The position numbers were made by a program, and so were the translations under genes. Below the pieces are notes generated by a model that was not told the origin of the DNA, did not search any database, and was given only the letters and a program-made list of their open reading frames with translations. 64,000 bases of DNA, taken from positions 2,852,001 through 2,916,000 of the forward strand of contig JAHQIY010000002.1 of the NCBI GenBank assembly GCA_019054805.1, in the 5' to 3' direction. Positions within the stretch are counted from its first letter, which is position 1. Every line of letters starts with the position of its first letter. This stretch comes from Brachionus manjavacas (taxonomy: Eukaryota > Rotifera > Eurotatoria > Ploima > Brachionidae). Shown here piece after piece: positions 12,071 through 23,717 of this stretch.

Positions 12071-12595
12071 TTAAATGTGACTAATCTGAATTCTATCTTG
12101 ATCTCTTGACTCATTTGATCTTGCTGAAAACAATGATTCATAAGAAGGAGGCGGCTCGATGTTAGTTTTCTTCATTTCTATATTATTATCAATTATCGTG
12201 TTAAAATCTGATAATTCCCTATTTCTGTTGCTATCACTCCTTTCATTTTCTAAAAAATAGGCATTTAATAAAAGAAAACTAAATTTATAAAATTAACCGT
12301 TTGAGTCAACTCTGTTTCCACTTGTTTGATTATTTAATTTTTTTGAAGCACAAAAAGCTATACAGCATATGGCTGCAACTATTGGAATAAATATCAATAC
12401 AAAAAGAATAAGATTATTTGTTGGATTATTATTGATGGAAGATGCATTTTCACATTTTGACTGATCTAGTCTGTAAAAATATGAAGAGCAGCAGTATCTT
12501 CTTGTACATGTTCCGCAGCAATAAAAGTTGCATTTTAATGAAGAATAAAAGACACCATAAGAGTCATAATACGAATAACAAGTGTTCGTTGACAT
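12071..12595 (-). CDS. Shisa-like single-pass membrane protein (copy 3)
   Basis: Two exons, 12298-12595 and 12071-12249, separated by a 48-nt intron, give 158 residues. The N-terminal region has the Shisa cysteine signature CNFYCCGTCTRRYCCSS (about residues 22-38). A membrane span follows (about residues 62-82, LILFVLIFIPIVAAICCIAF), then a basic KK stop-transfer and an acidic/polar tail with a PPxY motif (IEPPPSYESLFSARS). The tail motif is nearly the same as in the two plus-strand copies (LPPSYESLY, LPPSYQSLF). Shisa proteins act at the ER or plasma membrane on receptor trafficking, and the PPxY motif would recruit WW-domain E3 ligases. That function is inferred from the family. Confidence 0.8.
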
Positions 12596-13493
12596 TATAT
12601 AAAAAAATTAACTTTTAAGACTCATTTAGAATGTTTAATCAAAATTTAAACTTATGTATAGCTTTATCAGAATAAAAGATAATTTTAACTTTCTATTAAA
12701 ACGATAGCTAATAATTATTTAATCTTTAGAATAATTCTAAAAACTGTAATACATTTTTTTTTAACTTTTCAACCAACTTAGCAACAACAAGAAATATGAT
12801 TTCTTTGGTCTAACTTTGATAAACCCGCTGGCGATTTCAACCGATCACTATTCTGTTATTTTGTTTCAAATTAAAGAATTCAATTTTATTAAAATTGCGA
12901 TTGAGGTGTTCAGTGAATAAAGATTTTAGTTAATATTAAAAACGATAATTATAATCATTAAATACATATTTCAAGAAATCAAAAAATTCTTCCATTTCAA
13001 AATAGTTTCATTATAATTCAAAATGTTGATATTTAATTTAAAAAAATCACCATAGTTAATGGTTAAAGAATAAATTATTTTTAGAAAATGTCTAAATAAT
13101 CCTAATTGATTTTGTTTTCAGAATTCTATCCAAAAGTTTCTCATCCTTCCATTTGGTATTAAAGATCCCTAAAAAACTGATATTTTTAGAATATAAAAAT
13201 AATTTATTGATCCATTTTAAAATAATTTATTTAAAATTCAATCAAACAAACAAAATAGCGATCGGTCAAAAATGCATTATCAGTGATTCGTTTTTTAAAA
13301 TAAGAAAAAGTACGTTTTATAATCAATAGTTTTATCTTTTAAACAAATTATTAAAATTAAAATGAACTTTCATCAGATTTGAATGACTTCCATATAGCCT
13401 TTTCATACTTTATTGCATTCATTCAATTCAGATTTCTATCGAGTCAACTATCGAGATAAAAATAACCATGTTCTATTTTATAATTTTAGTTAA
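12596..13493. other. Intergenic, with a weak inverted repeat pair
   Basis: No gene seen. ACCGATCACTATT with a following TTATTTTGTTT (12838-12865) is roughly the reverse complement of AACAAACAAAATAGCGATCGGT (13246-13267), about 400 nt apart. This may mark the ends of a small decayed element. The pairing is short and the interior is unremarkable. Confidence 0.35.
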
Positions 13494-15009
13494 TTAATTT
13501 TTTTTAAAATATTCCATTCCTTCATATCTTCTCACATCAAAAAAATACGACTCTTCCTTGGTAAAAGAATAGGCCGGCAGATATTTGGTATATTCTTTAG
13601 GATGTCCGTAAAAATAGCTATTAACAATGGTTAAAGCGTCTTGATCAAAACCTTAAAAATAATCCATTTTATAAATTAAGACAATTTTTTTTTGTTTACG
13701 ATGGCATCCACAGCATCCACTAATTGAGCTTCCTTCAGGAGCAATACAATTTTCTTCAAGTGCACACGTAACCCACGCTTTCATTATCAGGTCAGTGACA
13801 AAATTTCGACTAAACAAAAGAATGTTTGCTTCAATTGTAAAAAATTCTTCATAACTTTTTTCCGACTCTTTGAACCAGTCGAACATTTTCGGGTTTGTGT
13901 AACAATTCAGTTTGAGCTCAATGAATTGTGTCATCATTCCAACATCGCTGAGTGCATTTATAATTGGCAAAATTTGGTCTGATTTAAAGCGAATGGAAGA
14001 GTCAACATAAATAATATTTTCATATTCTTTTAAAGTTTCCTGAATGAGAAGTGGTTTCCATGCATAAGTCTTCAAGTTCGATATATGTGCCGATGTCCTA
14101 GAGTAAAGTCCGTGATCATCGAATTTAATAACTTTACACTTGCAGTTTTTTACTGTCTTAAAAAAAATAGTTAAATTTTTTGTCAAAATTTTCTTAATTT
14201 TCTACTGTTTGATGCGATTCTTCATCGAGTCCTAGATCATAGACAATCAGAGGATATTCCGCAAAATACTGATGAATATGAAAGATTGTCGCTTGTAGTG
14301 AACTATAGTAGGCTGAATTCGCCGCGGTAACAATTACGGGTTTATTTTTTGCCTAGAATAAGTAAATAATTTTAAATAATAGGTTAATTATATTTTCATA
14401 AATTTTTAGAATTTTCATTTATAGTAAATTCAAATACTGGTGACCTAAGTTCTAGAAATAAAATACTGCGAACCCTTTTATACGAACTTAAATCTGATAA
14501 AAAAAATTTTAAATAAAAATAAAAATATTTACATCTATTTTACTTTTTAAAATACTATTTCTTGGACGATCAAATGAATGAGTTTGTGTTTTATTATACA
14601 GATACCTGACAAAATTTTCATTCGTCTTGATAGATCTATCGTTTGAAGAAGCAAAAAAAAATTCGCTCTCAACCGGATAATTTTTGAATAAGATGCTGTT
14701 CTCCTTGTTGCTCAAGAAGTCTGAAAATGAAATTAGTTCCAAATGCTTGTTCACTGATTCATATTTATTTTCTTTTTGCATCAATATTGAAAACAATTTA
14801 TTTAATCGATGAGTCGAAAGGTCTAAAATGTAAAGATTGTCATTCAATCTCAAACTGAGTTCATTCAACTTTTCAAAACGCTTCAATTTGGCATTTTTAT
14901 TTTTGCTATAACTCTGGTGATCATTCTTAAGGATCAATTTTAACCCAAGGCAAGAAAAACACACAATAAACAAAAACTTGAATAAATTATTGCGACGGAA
15001 ACGAATCAT
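13494..15009 (-). CDS. Type II membrane glycosyltransferase-like protein (DUF1647-like)
   Basis: Five exons fit frame and splice consensus: 14544-15009, 14438-14493, 14206-14352, 13700-14156 and 13494-13651, giving 427 residues. A short basic cytoplasmic N-terminus (MIRFRRNN) precedes a signal anchor (LFKFLFIVCFSCLGLKLIL) and a stem region. The luminal domain contains PVIVTAANSAYYSSLQATI, YPLIVYDLGLDEE, TYAWKPLLIQE, IIYVDSSIRF and a cysteine-rich GCCGCHR followed by FDQDALTIVNSYFY. The VTAA...YDLGL...WKP...DSSIRF pattern resembles Golgi proteins of the DUF1647 type, thought to be glycosyltransferases. The VDSS element stands where a DxD-like metal site would be expected. Substrate unknown. 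I cannot rule out another GT family with the same fold. Confidence 0.7.
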
Positions 15010-17731
15010 TATGAATAAAAGAAAATATAAATTGATTTTAACTGCTTCAATTTTTGATCATAGTTTCAATTTGAATCTCTAAAATTGATAAAGAAAAATT
15101 ACAAGATAATGAAAAAATTTATTTACTTGACTTAAATAAAATTATAAATCGTTTTAATTTTACTTAGCATTGCGATTTAAAAAATTTAATGGTCTAATGT
15201 GCAAATTTATTGTCTATCACTATGAATGAATTTAAAGTTTTAAAGTTTTTTTCTCCTAGCTTAGGCATTGTTAATCATAAGAAATTTGAAATATTGGATA
15301 CAGAGCAAAATTTTTTCGAATCTTTAAAGAAATTAATACTGAAAATAAATTTAAATGAGAACAACACTTGAATAATTCAAATTTTAAAATATAATGCATC
15401 TGAAATAAACCTCAAAATTTAGTCATATTTTTTATCACGATTCAAAATAAAAATAAAAGCCATTCCGAAATTATAGAAATTTTTTAAATTAACAACCATA
15501 TGAATTTACTGAGAGTAAGGTAGCGAATGAGACTAAGAGTCGATTATGCTTTGCTTTTAAAATTTGTAGCTACCTTTTTAAAGTAATCAAATTTATTTTT
15601 AATTTGTGACTAGGCTTAAGACCAAAAGAAAATTCATAAAATCAGTTTACATCATAATTTTGTTTGAAAATAGATTTTCCAATAATTTAGAACCGATAAT
15701 TTAAAATTTTTAAATGATGACACAAAATAATTATGAAACTTAAACTGGTGGGTTTTTAATTTAGTAAAACTGCTTCGAACGTCTGCAACGTTTAAAAAAA
15801 ATGAAAATAAAAAGGTTGACATCAGACAATTAACAGAAATAGCAATTAATGGAATGTAATAGAAATGTAATATGACAATCGAAAAAATAATAATAATAAA
15901 TAAAATAAAATTTTCTAAGCTTATCTAAAAACAAAAATAAAATTCAAACTGATAAAATATTTCAATAAAAATATGATCGAAATCACAAGTTCACAATAAC
16001 AATTATATTTATAGAATGTTACCTTTTAAAAATGATAATTCGCATCTTAATTTTATCTTATCTTTTGTTTTCAATGGAATTTAAATTTATTGAAAAATAA
16101 CCTCAAAGCATTTGTTTCTTATAAGTAGTATCTTCAAAATAATGCTCTTATTTACCAAATAAAAACACAATTTTTCGACGTGAAGACAATTTAAATGTAC
16201 CAATTGATGGTTGTATTGACAGATAAAATTACTATTTAAGAAAAAATTGTTTTTTAAATATTTAATTCTAATTCCTTTGTTTAGAAATTTTGAACTCATC
16301 TTTGAAAAAGTTCGTTTATTGAGAAAATAAGAGATTCATTCATTTCTTTAAAATTTTTCAATAAAATAGTCAATTTTAGATAAATTAAAGTCAAATCAAA
16401 ATTTTATTTATTGATTTTAGTTTTTTTATTTCTTAAAAATAATGTTGAGTCGTAACATTAAAAAAATTGATGAAAGCTGCTAAATTCGATGCTTACGCAA
16501 TTTAACTGTATTAACTATTAAAAAGCATTAAAATGAATTTTATGGTAAGCTATGAAATATTTGCAGAAAACAAATAGGCTAAAATTGGAAAAAATTAATT
16601 TTTGAACAAAAACCAAAATAAAATGGTCCAAATTATGAATTTAAATTTCATGCTTTGATTTTTTAATTTAATTCAATCCATATTTCGTTCAGATTGTTAA
16701 AATTCTAAAATCAAATCCAAAATTTAAAGAAGAATTAAAAAAAAAATCTAGAAAAGTTTAATCAAAAATTTATTGGTTTTTATTTTTAAATCATCATTTA
16801 TTTCTTTATACATTAAAACTTGTTTAATTTTTAAAGCAAATAGTGAATATTTGTTTTTCTCTTGAAAGTACTTGCTTTTTAAAGCAATTAGCAATGCAAG
16901 CCCCAATCCTTTGAGATTTGTGATATTCATATTTTTTTATTTTAACTTAAGAAAATCATTGCGACAAATTTTACTTAAATAATTTAAAAATGTCAAAGTT
17001 AGCAAGATTTTCATGTAATTTTTCACTAGCTCTTTAGATTATTATAATTTTCTAGTATTCTGCACTTATTCTTCTAAAATCACTTAAATGAAAAAAAATA
17101 ATTATTTTAAAGGATTCAATGGATTTAATTATAAACGAATCTAGAAAATGATTTTTACAAGAAAATTATTTTTGCAAAAAATAAAGATTTCAATTCAATA
17201 CAACTCAATTCAATGTTAATTTTAATTCTTACTAAAAACATTGTTAGAGGATACAACAAATTAAAGCTATTTAACTTAGATTAGACAAAATATATGTTAC
17301 AATAATTTATAATTACTATTAAATTATTTTATTTGTTTCTGAAAGTGCTTGTTAAAATCAGAAATTGTTTTTTCAAATAACAGTTTAGAATCATTTTTAT
17401 TAATTAGTTTATATTTTAAAATAATATTTAATTTAATATTAAATTCATTTTGAATGATTAAAAGCTTTTTTAAAGATTTAACAAAAAAAATTTTTTAAAT
17501 TAGTTCAGATAAATTAATTATAAAATTTGTTTTATTTAGGTTAAAGGAGTATTTGAATTCAAAAATTTTCAAAAAGTTAAAATAATAAATTTTGCCCATT
17601 TTAAGTTTTGATGAATAGACTGAATGCCAATCAAGTTTTAAAGATCAACTATTTATTAATTATTCTTCTAGTTTATACAAAAAAAATGCAAAAATTTTAT
17701 TTTAAAGTTATTTTGACGAAAATCTAACTGG
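15010..17731. other. AT-rich intergenic region
   Basis: About 2.7 kb with no supported gene. Short open frames at 16087-16299 and 16748-16930 (minus) are rich in Lys, Ile, Asn and Phe, as expected by chance at this composition. I see no splice partners or domain motifs for them. Confidence 0.5.
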
Positions 17732-18494
17732 CTAATTAACATTCTTGGATTCATATCTGTGTTTTTTATGTGAGTTGGCAAACCTTGAATTTTTACCTCT
17801 AGCACCAATTCCCTAAAAATATTTGATTACTTTTATAATTTTCAAATGACTCTAAAAATCATTACCATCTTTTTTCTATAATCCCAAGGCAACATAAACT
17901 TTTTATCACTCCAAATACCTAGATTGGCAACTTTGGCCTTTCTTTCTGCTAATTTATACTCATCACAGCCTCTCTGATATATGTAATGTGCCGCTAGACC
18001 AAGTTCGATCATTTTTTTGTTAACATTTTCTTTTTTGCTATTGATTACTACGGCCACAGTTCGTCCATACAAATCTATTTTGTCAATGGCCAATTTGACT
18101 TTTGAATTCAAGGGCAGCAATTCACTAAAATTGAAATATTTATCTAATTTAACTTCAATTAAAAAGGTACGCTAATTTATTTTGTGATTCGCTTCCCCAT
18201 TTAGATTGAGAAGTTTCAGGTGCATCGATACACAAAAATCGAACTCTAACAAGCTTCCAGTTTGAGTTATTTCTAACAGTGATTGTATCGCCATCAGCAA
18301 CTTTCATTACTGTAAAGCTATCTGGACCTAGATTAAATAAATAAAATAAAATTAGATTAAGATTATGGTAAAAAAATACTTATTAAAATTTCCTTTTTAA
18401 CAAAAGGTGCTCTAGTTTTATGATACGATGACCATTTTGCTTCATTAATAGCCACATTTATTAATACCAGAAGAAACACACAAAACTTAATCAT
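17732..18494 (-). CDS. Secreted staphylococcal-nuclease-like protein (tandem copy A)
   Basis: Four exons, 18380-18494, 18171-18327, 17866-18124 and 17732-17812, give 203 residues. A signal peptide (MIKFCVFLLVLINVAINEA) is followed by a complete SNase/TNase fold. The metal-binding motif is VADGDTITV, the catalytic loop is VRFLCIDAPETSQ with the expected Arg, Asp and Glu, and DLYGRTVAVV supplies the second catalytic Arg. The Trp-containing C-terminal helix reads LGIWSDKKFMLPWDYRKK. The family hydrolyses DNA and RNA in a Ca2+-dependent way, and this protein is predicted to be extracellular. The C-terminal exon is short and basic. Copy B at 19585-20130 lies 1.1 kb upstream on the same strand, indicating tandem duplication. 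Secreted SNases are mostly bacterial; introns and a signal peptide show that this gene is settled in the host genome. Confidence 0.9.
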
Positions 18495-18852
18495 TTTCTT
18501 TTGCTTCAAGTGAAAAAAATTACTGTTTGCTATTAAATAATTTTTTTTCTATTTTAGCTTTCATTAAAATTTATGTGGCAGGTGAGTTGATAAATTGCTT
18601 ATCTTTTATAGCAAAGTTTAACAATATTGGTTTACAAAATGTTTAATTTAATTTAAAAATATCATGTTGGAATTATTTCTAAAAAGGATGATGCGTCAGT
18701 GGTAATTAATTAACGCCAAATATATAGAAAGTTTTCTAAGCGTTTATTTCTTCAGCTATCTAAAAAAAAAGCTTGATGTGTTTTTTTTATAATTAATTAG
18801 TTTTAAGGAAGTTTATTAATGAAGGGAAAAATATGAAATTTTATAGATTATT

Positions 18853-19044
18853 TTAAATGTCCATTTTAGTCAAACAGCAACAAAATGTTTTAATAAAGCA
18901 GCAGTCAGGGCTAGGCTCTTGATGACTTTTTTTGTTTTCTTTAAAATCGGAATTTGTGAATATAGGTCGATTTTGTTCATAAATGCTTGGCTGATCTCTT
19001 TTTAATCGCTGATCTTGGTCAACTTTTTCATGTGTTTCACTCAT
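18853..19044 (-). CDS. Small hypothetical protein with C-terminal cysteine cluster
   Basis: An uninterrupted 63-codon frame lies between the two nuclease genes. The product is polar and charged for about 48 residues and ends with CCFIKTFCCCLTKMDI, a Cys-rich hydrophobic tail of the kind that can be palmitoylated or bind membranes. Its amino-acid make-up is more balanced than chance ORFs in this DNA, which supports coding. No domain recognised, and no splice sites were needed. It may be a small tail-anchored or lipidated protein, or a chance ORF. Confidence 0.45.
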   Translation of the reverse strand: MSETHEKVDQDQRLKRDQPSIYEQNRPIFTNSDFKENKKSHQEPSPDCCFIKTFCCCLTKMDI

Positions 19045-19584
19045 TATTTATTTATTCTTTATAAAAAAACGAAAAAAAAAACATTAAAATTTATTAGAAT
19101 TATTTATTAAATTCTTTTAAATTTAAATAAATTATTACAATTCATTTTCGTTAGTTACCAACGAATGTTTCTACAACGAGATTTGTTTTCCACGAGTTTC
19201 CAGAAATCTGATTTAAAATTTTAGATTTAAAGCGAAAAATCTTCGTCCTCATTTTTCTATTATTTTCCCAATTTGTTTGCTTATTTTTTGAAACCATTTA
19301 TGTTTGTGAATACAATTTCTAGTTTACAAAATATCGGTTTATTTGTTTAAAAATTTTTTCAAATTAAATTTTTCTATCTAAATTTTTTCTTTCTTTTTAA
19401 TTCCTCATAATATTGGAGCATAATATTTAGTTAGAATCTTCGAAGCGTAACTGTCAATTGAATCGAATGCCTTCTTTGATCAACAAAAGTGATAAACAGT
19501 GGTTTTTCGAATTAATTTTTCATTTTTTAGTACCCAGCAGACTAGATCTTTAATAACAAGTTTTATTTTTTTAATAAATTTTAT

Positions 19585-20130
19585 TTATATATCTTTAAAA
19601 GTTTTATTTCTTCTAAAGTCCCATGGCATAGTAAAATCAAGATCATTCCAGAAATTCAGCTTTTCAGCTTTTGCAAGATTTTCCAAAGGCTTATAGAAAT
19701 CACATCCTTTTTGAAATAAATAAAAGCAGCTATATCCTTCTCGGATCATTTTTTCATTAACATTTTCTCCATTATCTGTAAAAACTTCAGCCAAAGTTCT
19801 TCCATATTTGTCATAGGATAAATTTTTTAGTTGAACATAGCTGTCAACAGGAATTATTTGGTTTAGTCTATTTTGACTAATTTGTCCCCAAGGAATTTGA
19901 TTCATCTCTGGTGCATCTATGCATTTGAAGCGTATTCTAAAAAAAGACCCTGCCGAACCATTTAGAGCTGTAATTGTATCTCCATCATAAACTTTGGTTA
20001 CCCTATAAACTGTTTTGAATTATTAAGAAAATTTCGAAGCACATTGTAATTCGAACCTACGTTCGCCACCATTATCTGCAATTATGATACTACTAAGAAT
20101 ATTTGATATTAACAGAATGTTTCTGATCAT
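19585..20130 (-). CDS. Secreted staphylococcal-nuclease-like protein (tandem copy B)
   Basis: Two exons, 20061-20130 and 19585-20009 with a 51-nt intron, give 164 residues. After a hydrophobic leader (MIRNILLISNILSSIIIA) comes the SNase fold. It has VYDGDTITA, then IRFKCIDAPEMNQ with Arg, Asp and Glu retained, then YDKYGRTLAEV with the second Arg, and a Trp-rich C-terminal helix (FWNDLDFTMPWDFRRN). All catalytic positions that I can align are kept, so it should be an active nuclease. It lacks copy A's basic C-terminal exon, and its first intron differs slightly in position. The acceptor at 20010 was chosen because the next AG gives a stop codon. Confidence 0.88.
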
Positions 20131-20439
20131 TATTGATTCGATTTAAAATTAAAATTAAAAAAAATCGTCTTTTAGATAAACTTTTTTTTTCATAAAAAAG
20201 ACTCAAGCAAACATGTATGATCTGTTAGTGAGAGCTTAAATTTAATCTAAGAGATTTTCTATTTTATTCAAAATTTTATTCATTGTTCAATTACCAAAAT
20301 TTTTATACAAAAAAAAGATTACTAGTGTTTAAATTCACTTTTTTTACATGAATTACAAAATTTTTGAAAACTATCAAAAAAAAATTAAGTTATAAAAATT
20401 TTAGAAATTTTTCAATATTTCATTTAAATTGGTGCATAT

Positions 20440-20594
20440 TTAATTTTCTTTGTCGTGTAAATCAACAAGTTTTTTCTTATTCAATTTTTCGACCTGTTTG
20501 CGATGTAGGATGTGTCTTGGCATGTTTGAACTGGCTATTTTTAATCCGTATTGTCCAGGTGAATCATTTATATTATAGTTTGTGTTTTCAGGAA
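20440..20594 (-). CDS. Candidate terminal exon of an unidentified gene
   Basis: A strong acceptor (TATATTTTTTAG) at 20595 opens a 51-codon frame ending in a stop at 20440. It reads VPENTNYNINDSPGQYGL, then ASSNMPRHILHRKQVEKLNK and a basic/acidic tail. Composition is balanced and protein-like, unlike chance frames here. Upstream on the same strand (about 20740-20900) is another open frame containing ASVEKKVIFLNAFDAALQIE, but the splice phases do not join cleanly, so the rest of the gene is not resolved. No family recognised. Confidence 0.4.
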
Positions 20595-21248
20595 CTAAAA
20601 AATATAAAGTATAAAATTCGAAATATAATTTAAATTTTATTTTATCTCTAAATTAAAAAATTAAAATAAAAAAACAATTATTTGATTTAAAATTTCACAG
20701 ATTTAATGCTGCGCTAGTGAAAGAAACTTTTAAAAAAATAAAAAAATACCATTTTTTAAATTTCCTTTTCTGCTCAATTTGCAGTGCAGCATCAAATGCA
20801 TTCAAAAAAATAACTTTTTTTTCCACAGAAGCTCTAGCTGAAATGCTACATTTTATTAAAATAACTTGGCTTTTACCGCGCACTTGAATTAAAAAAACGA
20901 CTTTGACGCAAGCTGCTCAAGTTAAGAATTTTTTGACATGAGCGAGATGATTAATTGCCTGCGTCACAGTCTTATTTCCAATTATTAGGCTGCCACATCA
21001 AACAAAGGAAATCGGTATCTGTAAGTTAGCTTTTTCAAATCTTTAAGGATAATATTTTAGATTAAATTTTGCTAACATTAATTATTAAAATCTTAAAATT
21101 ATATCGAATCTTATAAACTTTTTGTTTTTTTTGCTTAATTGAATTGAAATTAAATAGATTAGATTAAATAGATCAATTTGATTTGAGTTAACCAAAAAAT
21201 TATCAAATAAATTCAAAATAAATTTAATGAATTATTTTTAAATCAAGT

Positions 21249-21452
21249 TTGTTTGTGTTTTTTTTATTTAGCATTAAATTTGAAAAGATCATTAGAAAAA
21301 ATCATATTAAAAATGTGATTTTAGAAAAAAATCGAGTAAAATTTCAAAAAAATGATTCCTTCAATTTATCAGATTGTATAAAAAAATATTCACAAAAAAA
21401 AACCCCAAAATATTCACTTGAGGAAATAAAATTTTTACTTTATATTATTTAA
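21249..21452 (+). CDS. Possible exon of an unknown gene
   Basis: After a pyrimidine-rich acceptor (TTTTTTTATTTAG, ending near 21271) a frame of about 60 codons is Lys-rich and ends FNLSDCIKKYSQ...YSLEEIKFLLYII followed by a stop. The middle looks more protein-like than background. I found no matching upstream exon, so this may be a chance ORF. Confidence 0.25.
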   Translation: MFVFFLFSIKFEKIIRKNHIKNVILEKNRVKFQKNDSFNLSDCIKKYSQKKTPKYSLEEIKFLLYII

Positions 21453-21694
21453 TTATTTTTGGAAAAATTTAAATTTTATTGTTTATTGTTTTAAGATTTA
21501 AAATTGGAACTTCGAATTGGGACTAAACAAGCTATGACAAATTTCAAATTCTTTTATCTTTTTAATATAATTTTTTTAAAATTTTGACTTTTTTTATAAT
21601 TTTGTATTTTTTAATTTTATTTTATGTTTATTAGAATTAACACATAATTTTGTTTAGAGTTTTAATAAGCCAAAGCCCTTGAATTCCGTAAATC

Positions 21695-21982
21695 TTTGCC
21701 AGATAGTGCGTGGGCTATACTAATTCCTTTGTTTTTTGTAAATTCGTTAGCGAGTATCGATCTCATGTTAAAATTGTCCATGCATTGTCATGCCAAATTA
21801 GTTTTTTTTTTTTTTAATTTATCTTTGATTCACAATCTTGAATTATAAGCCCTATAATTTTAATTTTATTTTTTTTTAAATGTAGGGAAAAGCTAGATTT
21901 TTCTGCTTTTGATTCGGCGTTATTGGAAGTTTTTGATACAGAACTATGGAATTAAAGAATGGCCTAGGAACTATCTGGCAAG
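21695..21982. mobile_element. Short TIR element (MITE-like)
   Basis: The left end TTTGCCAGATAGTGCGTGGGCTAT (from 21695) is the imperfect inverse of the right end GGCCTAGGAACTATCTGGCAAGG (to about 21983). Weaker matches extend inwards (CTAATTCCTTTGTTT versus AACTATGGAATTAAAG). The element is about 288 nt and has no ORF. Confidence 0.6.
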
Positions 21983-22043
21983 GGTTTTCTTTACTAAATC
22001 CTAATCTCTTGCGGTTTAATTAATATGTATCGTTTTTCTTTCT

Positions 22044-22550
22044 TCAGTTTGACATTTCTTTCTCTTTTAAATATTTACCTTGCTGTAGTAAAATGCTAGA
22101 TTCTGCCATAACCAGTGAAGAATTATCCAAAGAAGCATGAGATTCATTTAAATTGTCTTCGCTTGGATCACTCTTGTTAACCATTGTTACTGTATTTAAA
22201 TGAATAGGTGTTCGCTTATAATCATTTGTTGGAGACCGTGGATCAAAAATTCCTGAAGTTACTTTTTTCGAGTTTGAGTCTCCATTATTCTCGTTCATGT
22301 AACAAATCGGTGTCCTATAAAAAAATTCAGATTTTTCTCTATTAAAATTTGGATTTTACCTGACAATTCCGTTCGAAGGAGACCTCGGATCAAAGTCAGC
22401 TTGAATTACCCTTTCATTTACAGGTGTATAATCATTATTTAATTTTTTTTCTTTTTTCCCAAGTAAGCTCGAGTTTGCCTCGCAAGTTTCTTCACTTGAT
22501 GAGTAATCATCCACTTGTTGAGTCCATTCTTTGTTCATGATATTTCCCAT
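22044..22550 (-). CDS. CDCA3: CDCA3/Tome-1-like cell-cycle protein
   Basis: Two exons, 22360-22550 and 22044-22314 with a 45-nt intron, give 153 residues. The diagnostic feature is a repeated motif, FDPRSPSNGIVRTPI near residue 56 and FDPRSPTNDYKRTPI near residue 88. This matches the paired DPRSPxxGIxRTPI repeats of CDCA3 (trigger of mitotic entry), an F-box-associated adaptor for Wee1 destruction. The remainder is Ser/Asn/Glu-rich and probably disordered. The vertebrate protein is longer (about 270 residues), so this is a short version and assignment rests on the repeats. The gene starts 180 bp downstream of the RAD51AP1-like stop on the same strand. A TTTATTTAG acceptor lies about 20 nt before the ATG. 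Confidence 0.75.
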
Positions 22551-22729
22551 TTTGAGCCTTTTATTTATCTAAATAAATTTTTTTTCATTAAAATCTCATG
22601 GCATAGAAACCAGACTTTTAAACTCCTGGTATTAAGAAATTTAGATAATAATTTACAAAATTGGTGATTTGTTTTATTGAAAATTTAATCTATCGATTTA
22701 ACAAAAAAAAGTTTTAGAAAAATTTTACA

Positions 22730-23717
22730 TTATGACAATTTTACATTGGGATGCAAGGGCTTTACTTTAGAATTTCTTGATAAACCAACTCTATATTGAG
22801 GCTGAGATGCCTTTATTTCAATCCGGCCCAAAGGGCTCGGGTTAGCATTTAGACTTGTGTTTAAATTTTTACGTCCTGATTTATTACTTTCAATCGCTCC
22901 TAGGCTCTTTCGGGAACTAGATAAATTAGGAACTACAATTTTCGGCTCTTCTTTCAATTCATCAAATTCTAATGAGACAATAACTTTTTCATTAGGTTTT
23001 TCTTCATCGACTATTTTTTTTTCCTTGTTTAAGTCCTGCTCATTTAAAACTAGTGAATTTTCTTCTAATTTTTTGTTTTTTTTTTTGGAATTGGGAGTTT
23101 GTTTTTTCTTTGGTGGAGTGCGTTTCTTAGGTTTAGATTTTTTAAAATCGTCATCTGAATCTTCTGCTTCGTAATTTTCCTCTTCACTTTCAAATTTTTT
23201 CGACTTTGTTTTAGAGCTTGTTCTCTTTGATTTTTGAACAGACTCTTGGTCATCTTGCTCACAAATTTCTATTTTTTCTTCAATCTCAGTTTGGTCAGGC
23301 TCAGCGACAGTATCCTTTATATCTTCGTTTTCAAATCCTTCTTCCTTGTTTGGTGTAGGATTATCATTCGGAATATTCTCCTTTATTAAATCAGTAGAGT
23401 TCTCTTTAAGAGATAATTCAATCGCTTTTTTTATTTCGCTGTCTAATGGATCAACTCTGGTCGACCGCCTTAGAATTTAATATTTAAATTTAGTTAAAAA
23501 TGAATTAGTAATAATCACCGTTCTCTGAGTTTTTTCTCTCCGGACCCGGGATCAGCCCGAGTTTTTTTTGTCTTTTTATTCTTAAAATCTTTTTCAAAAT
23601 CGTCATCGCTATTATCACCACCCTCAAAGTCTGAATCTTTATTTCTAAACAAGAGCAAAATTGTTTAATAACTAAAAGAGAAAATTAAAATATGTACCTT
23701 TTGGAACCTTTGCTCAT
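22730..23717 (-). CDS. RAD51AP1: RAD51AP1-like homologous-recombination accessory protein
   Basis: Three exons, 23698-23717, 23519-23644 and 22730-23468, give 294 residues. The protein is highly charged with acidic Ser/Asp patches (GGDNSDDDFEKDFKNKKTKK; AEDSDDDFKKSKPKKRTPPK) and Lys-rich stretches. It has a C-terminal RVGLSRNSKVKPLHPNVKLS motif that matches the conserved RAD51-binding C-terminus of RAD51AP1 (GLSRxxxVKPLHPN). A segment DSEIKKAIELSLKE resembles the family's short helical motif (LEVALALSVKE). RAD51AP1 binds DNA and RAD51 and promotes D-loop formation in the nucleus. The first exon is just 20 nt, chosen because it restores frame through consensus sites. The pair with the CDCA3-like gene is compact. 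Confidence 0.8.
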
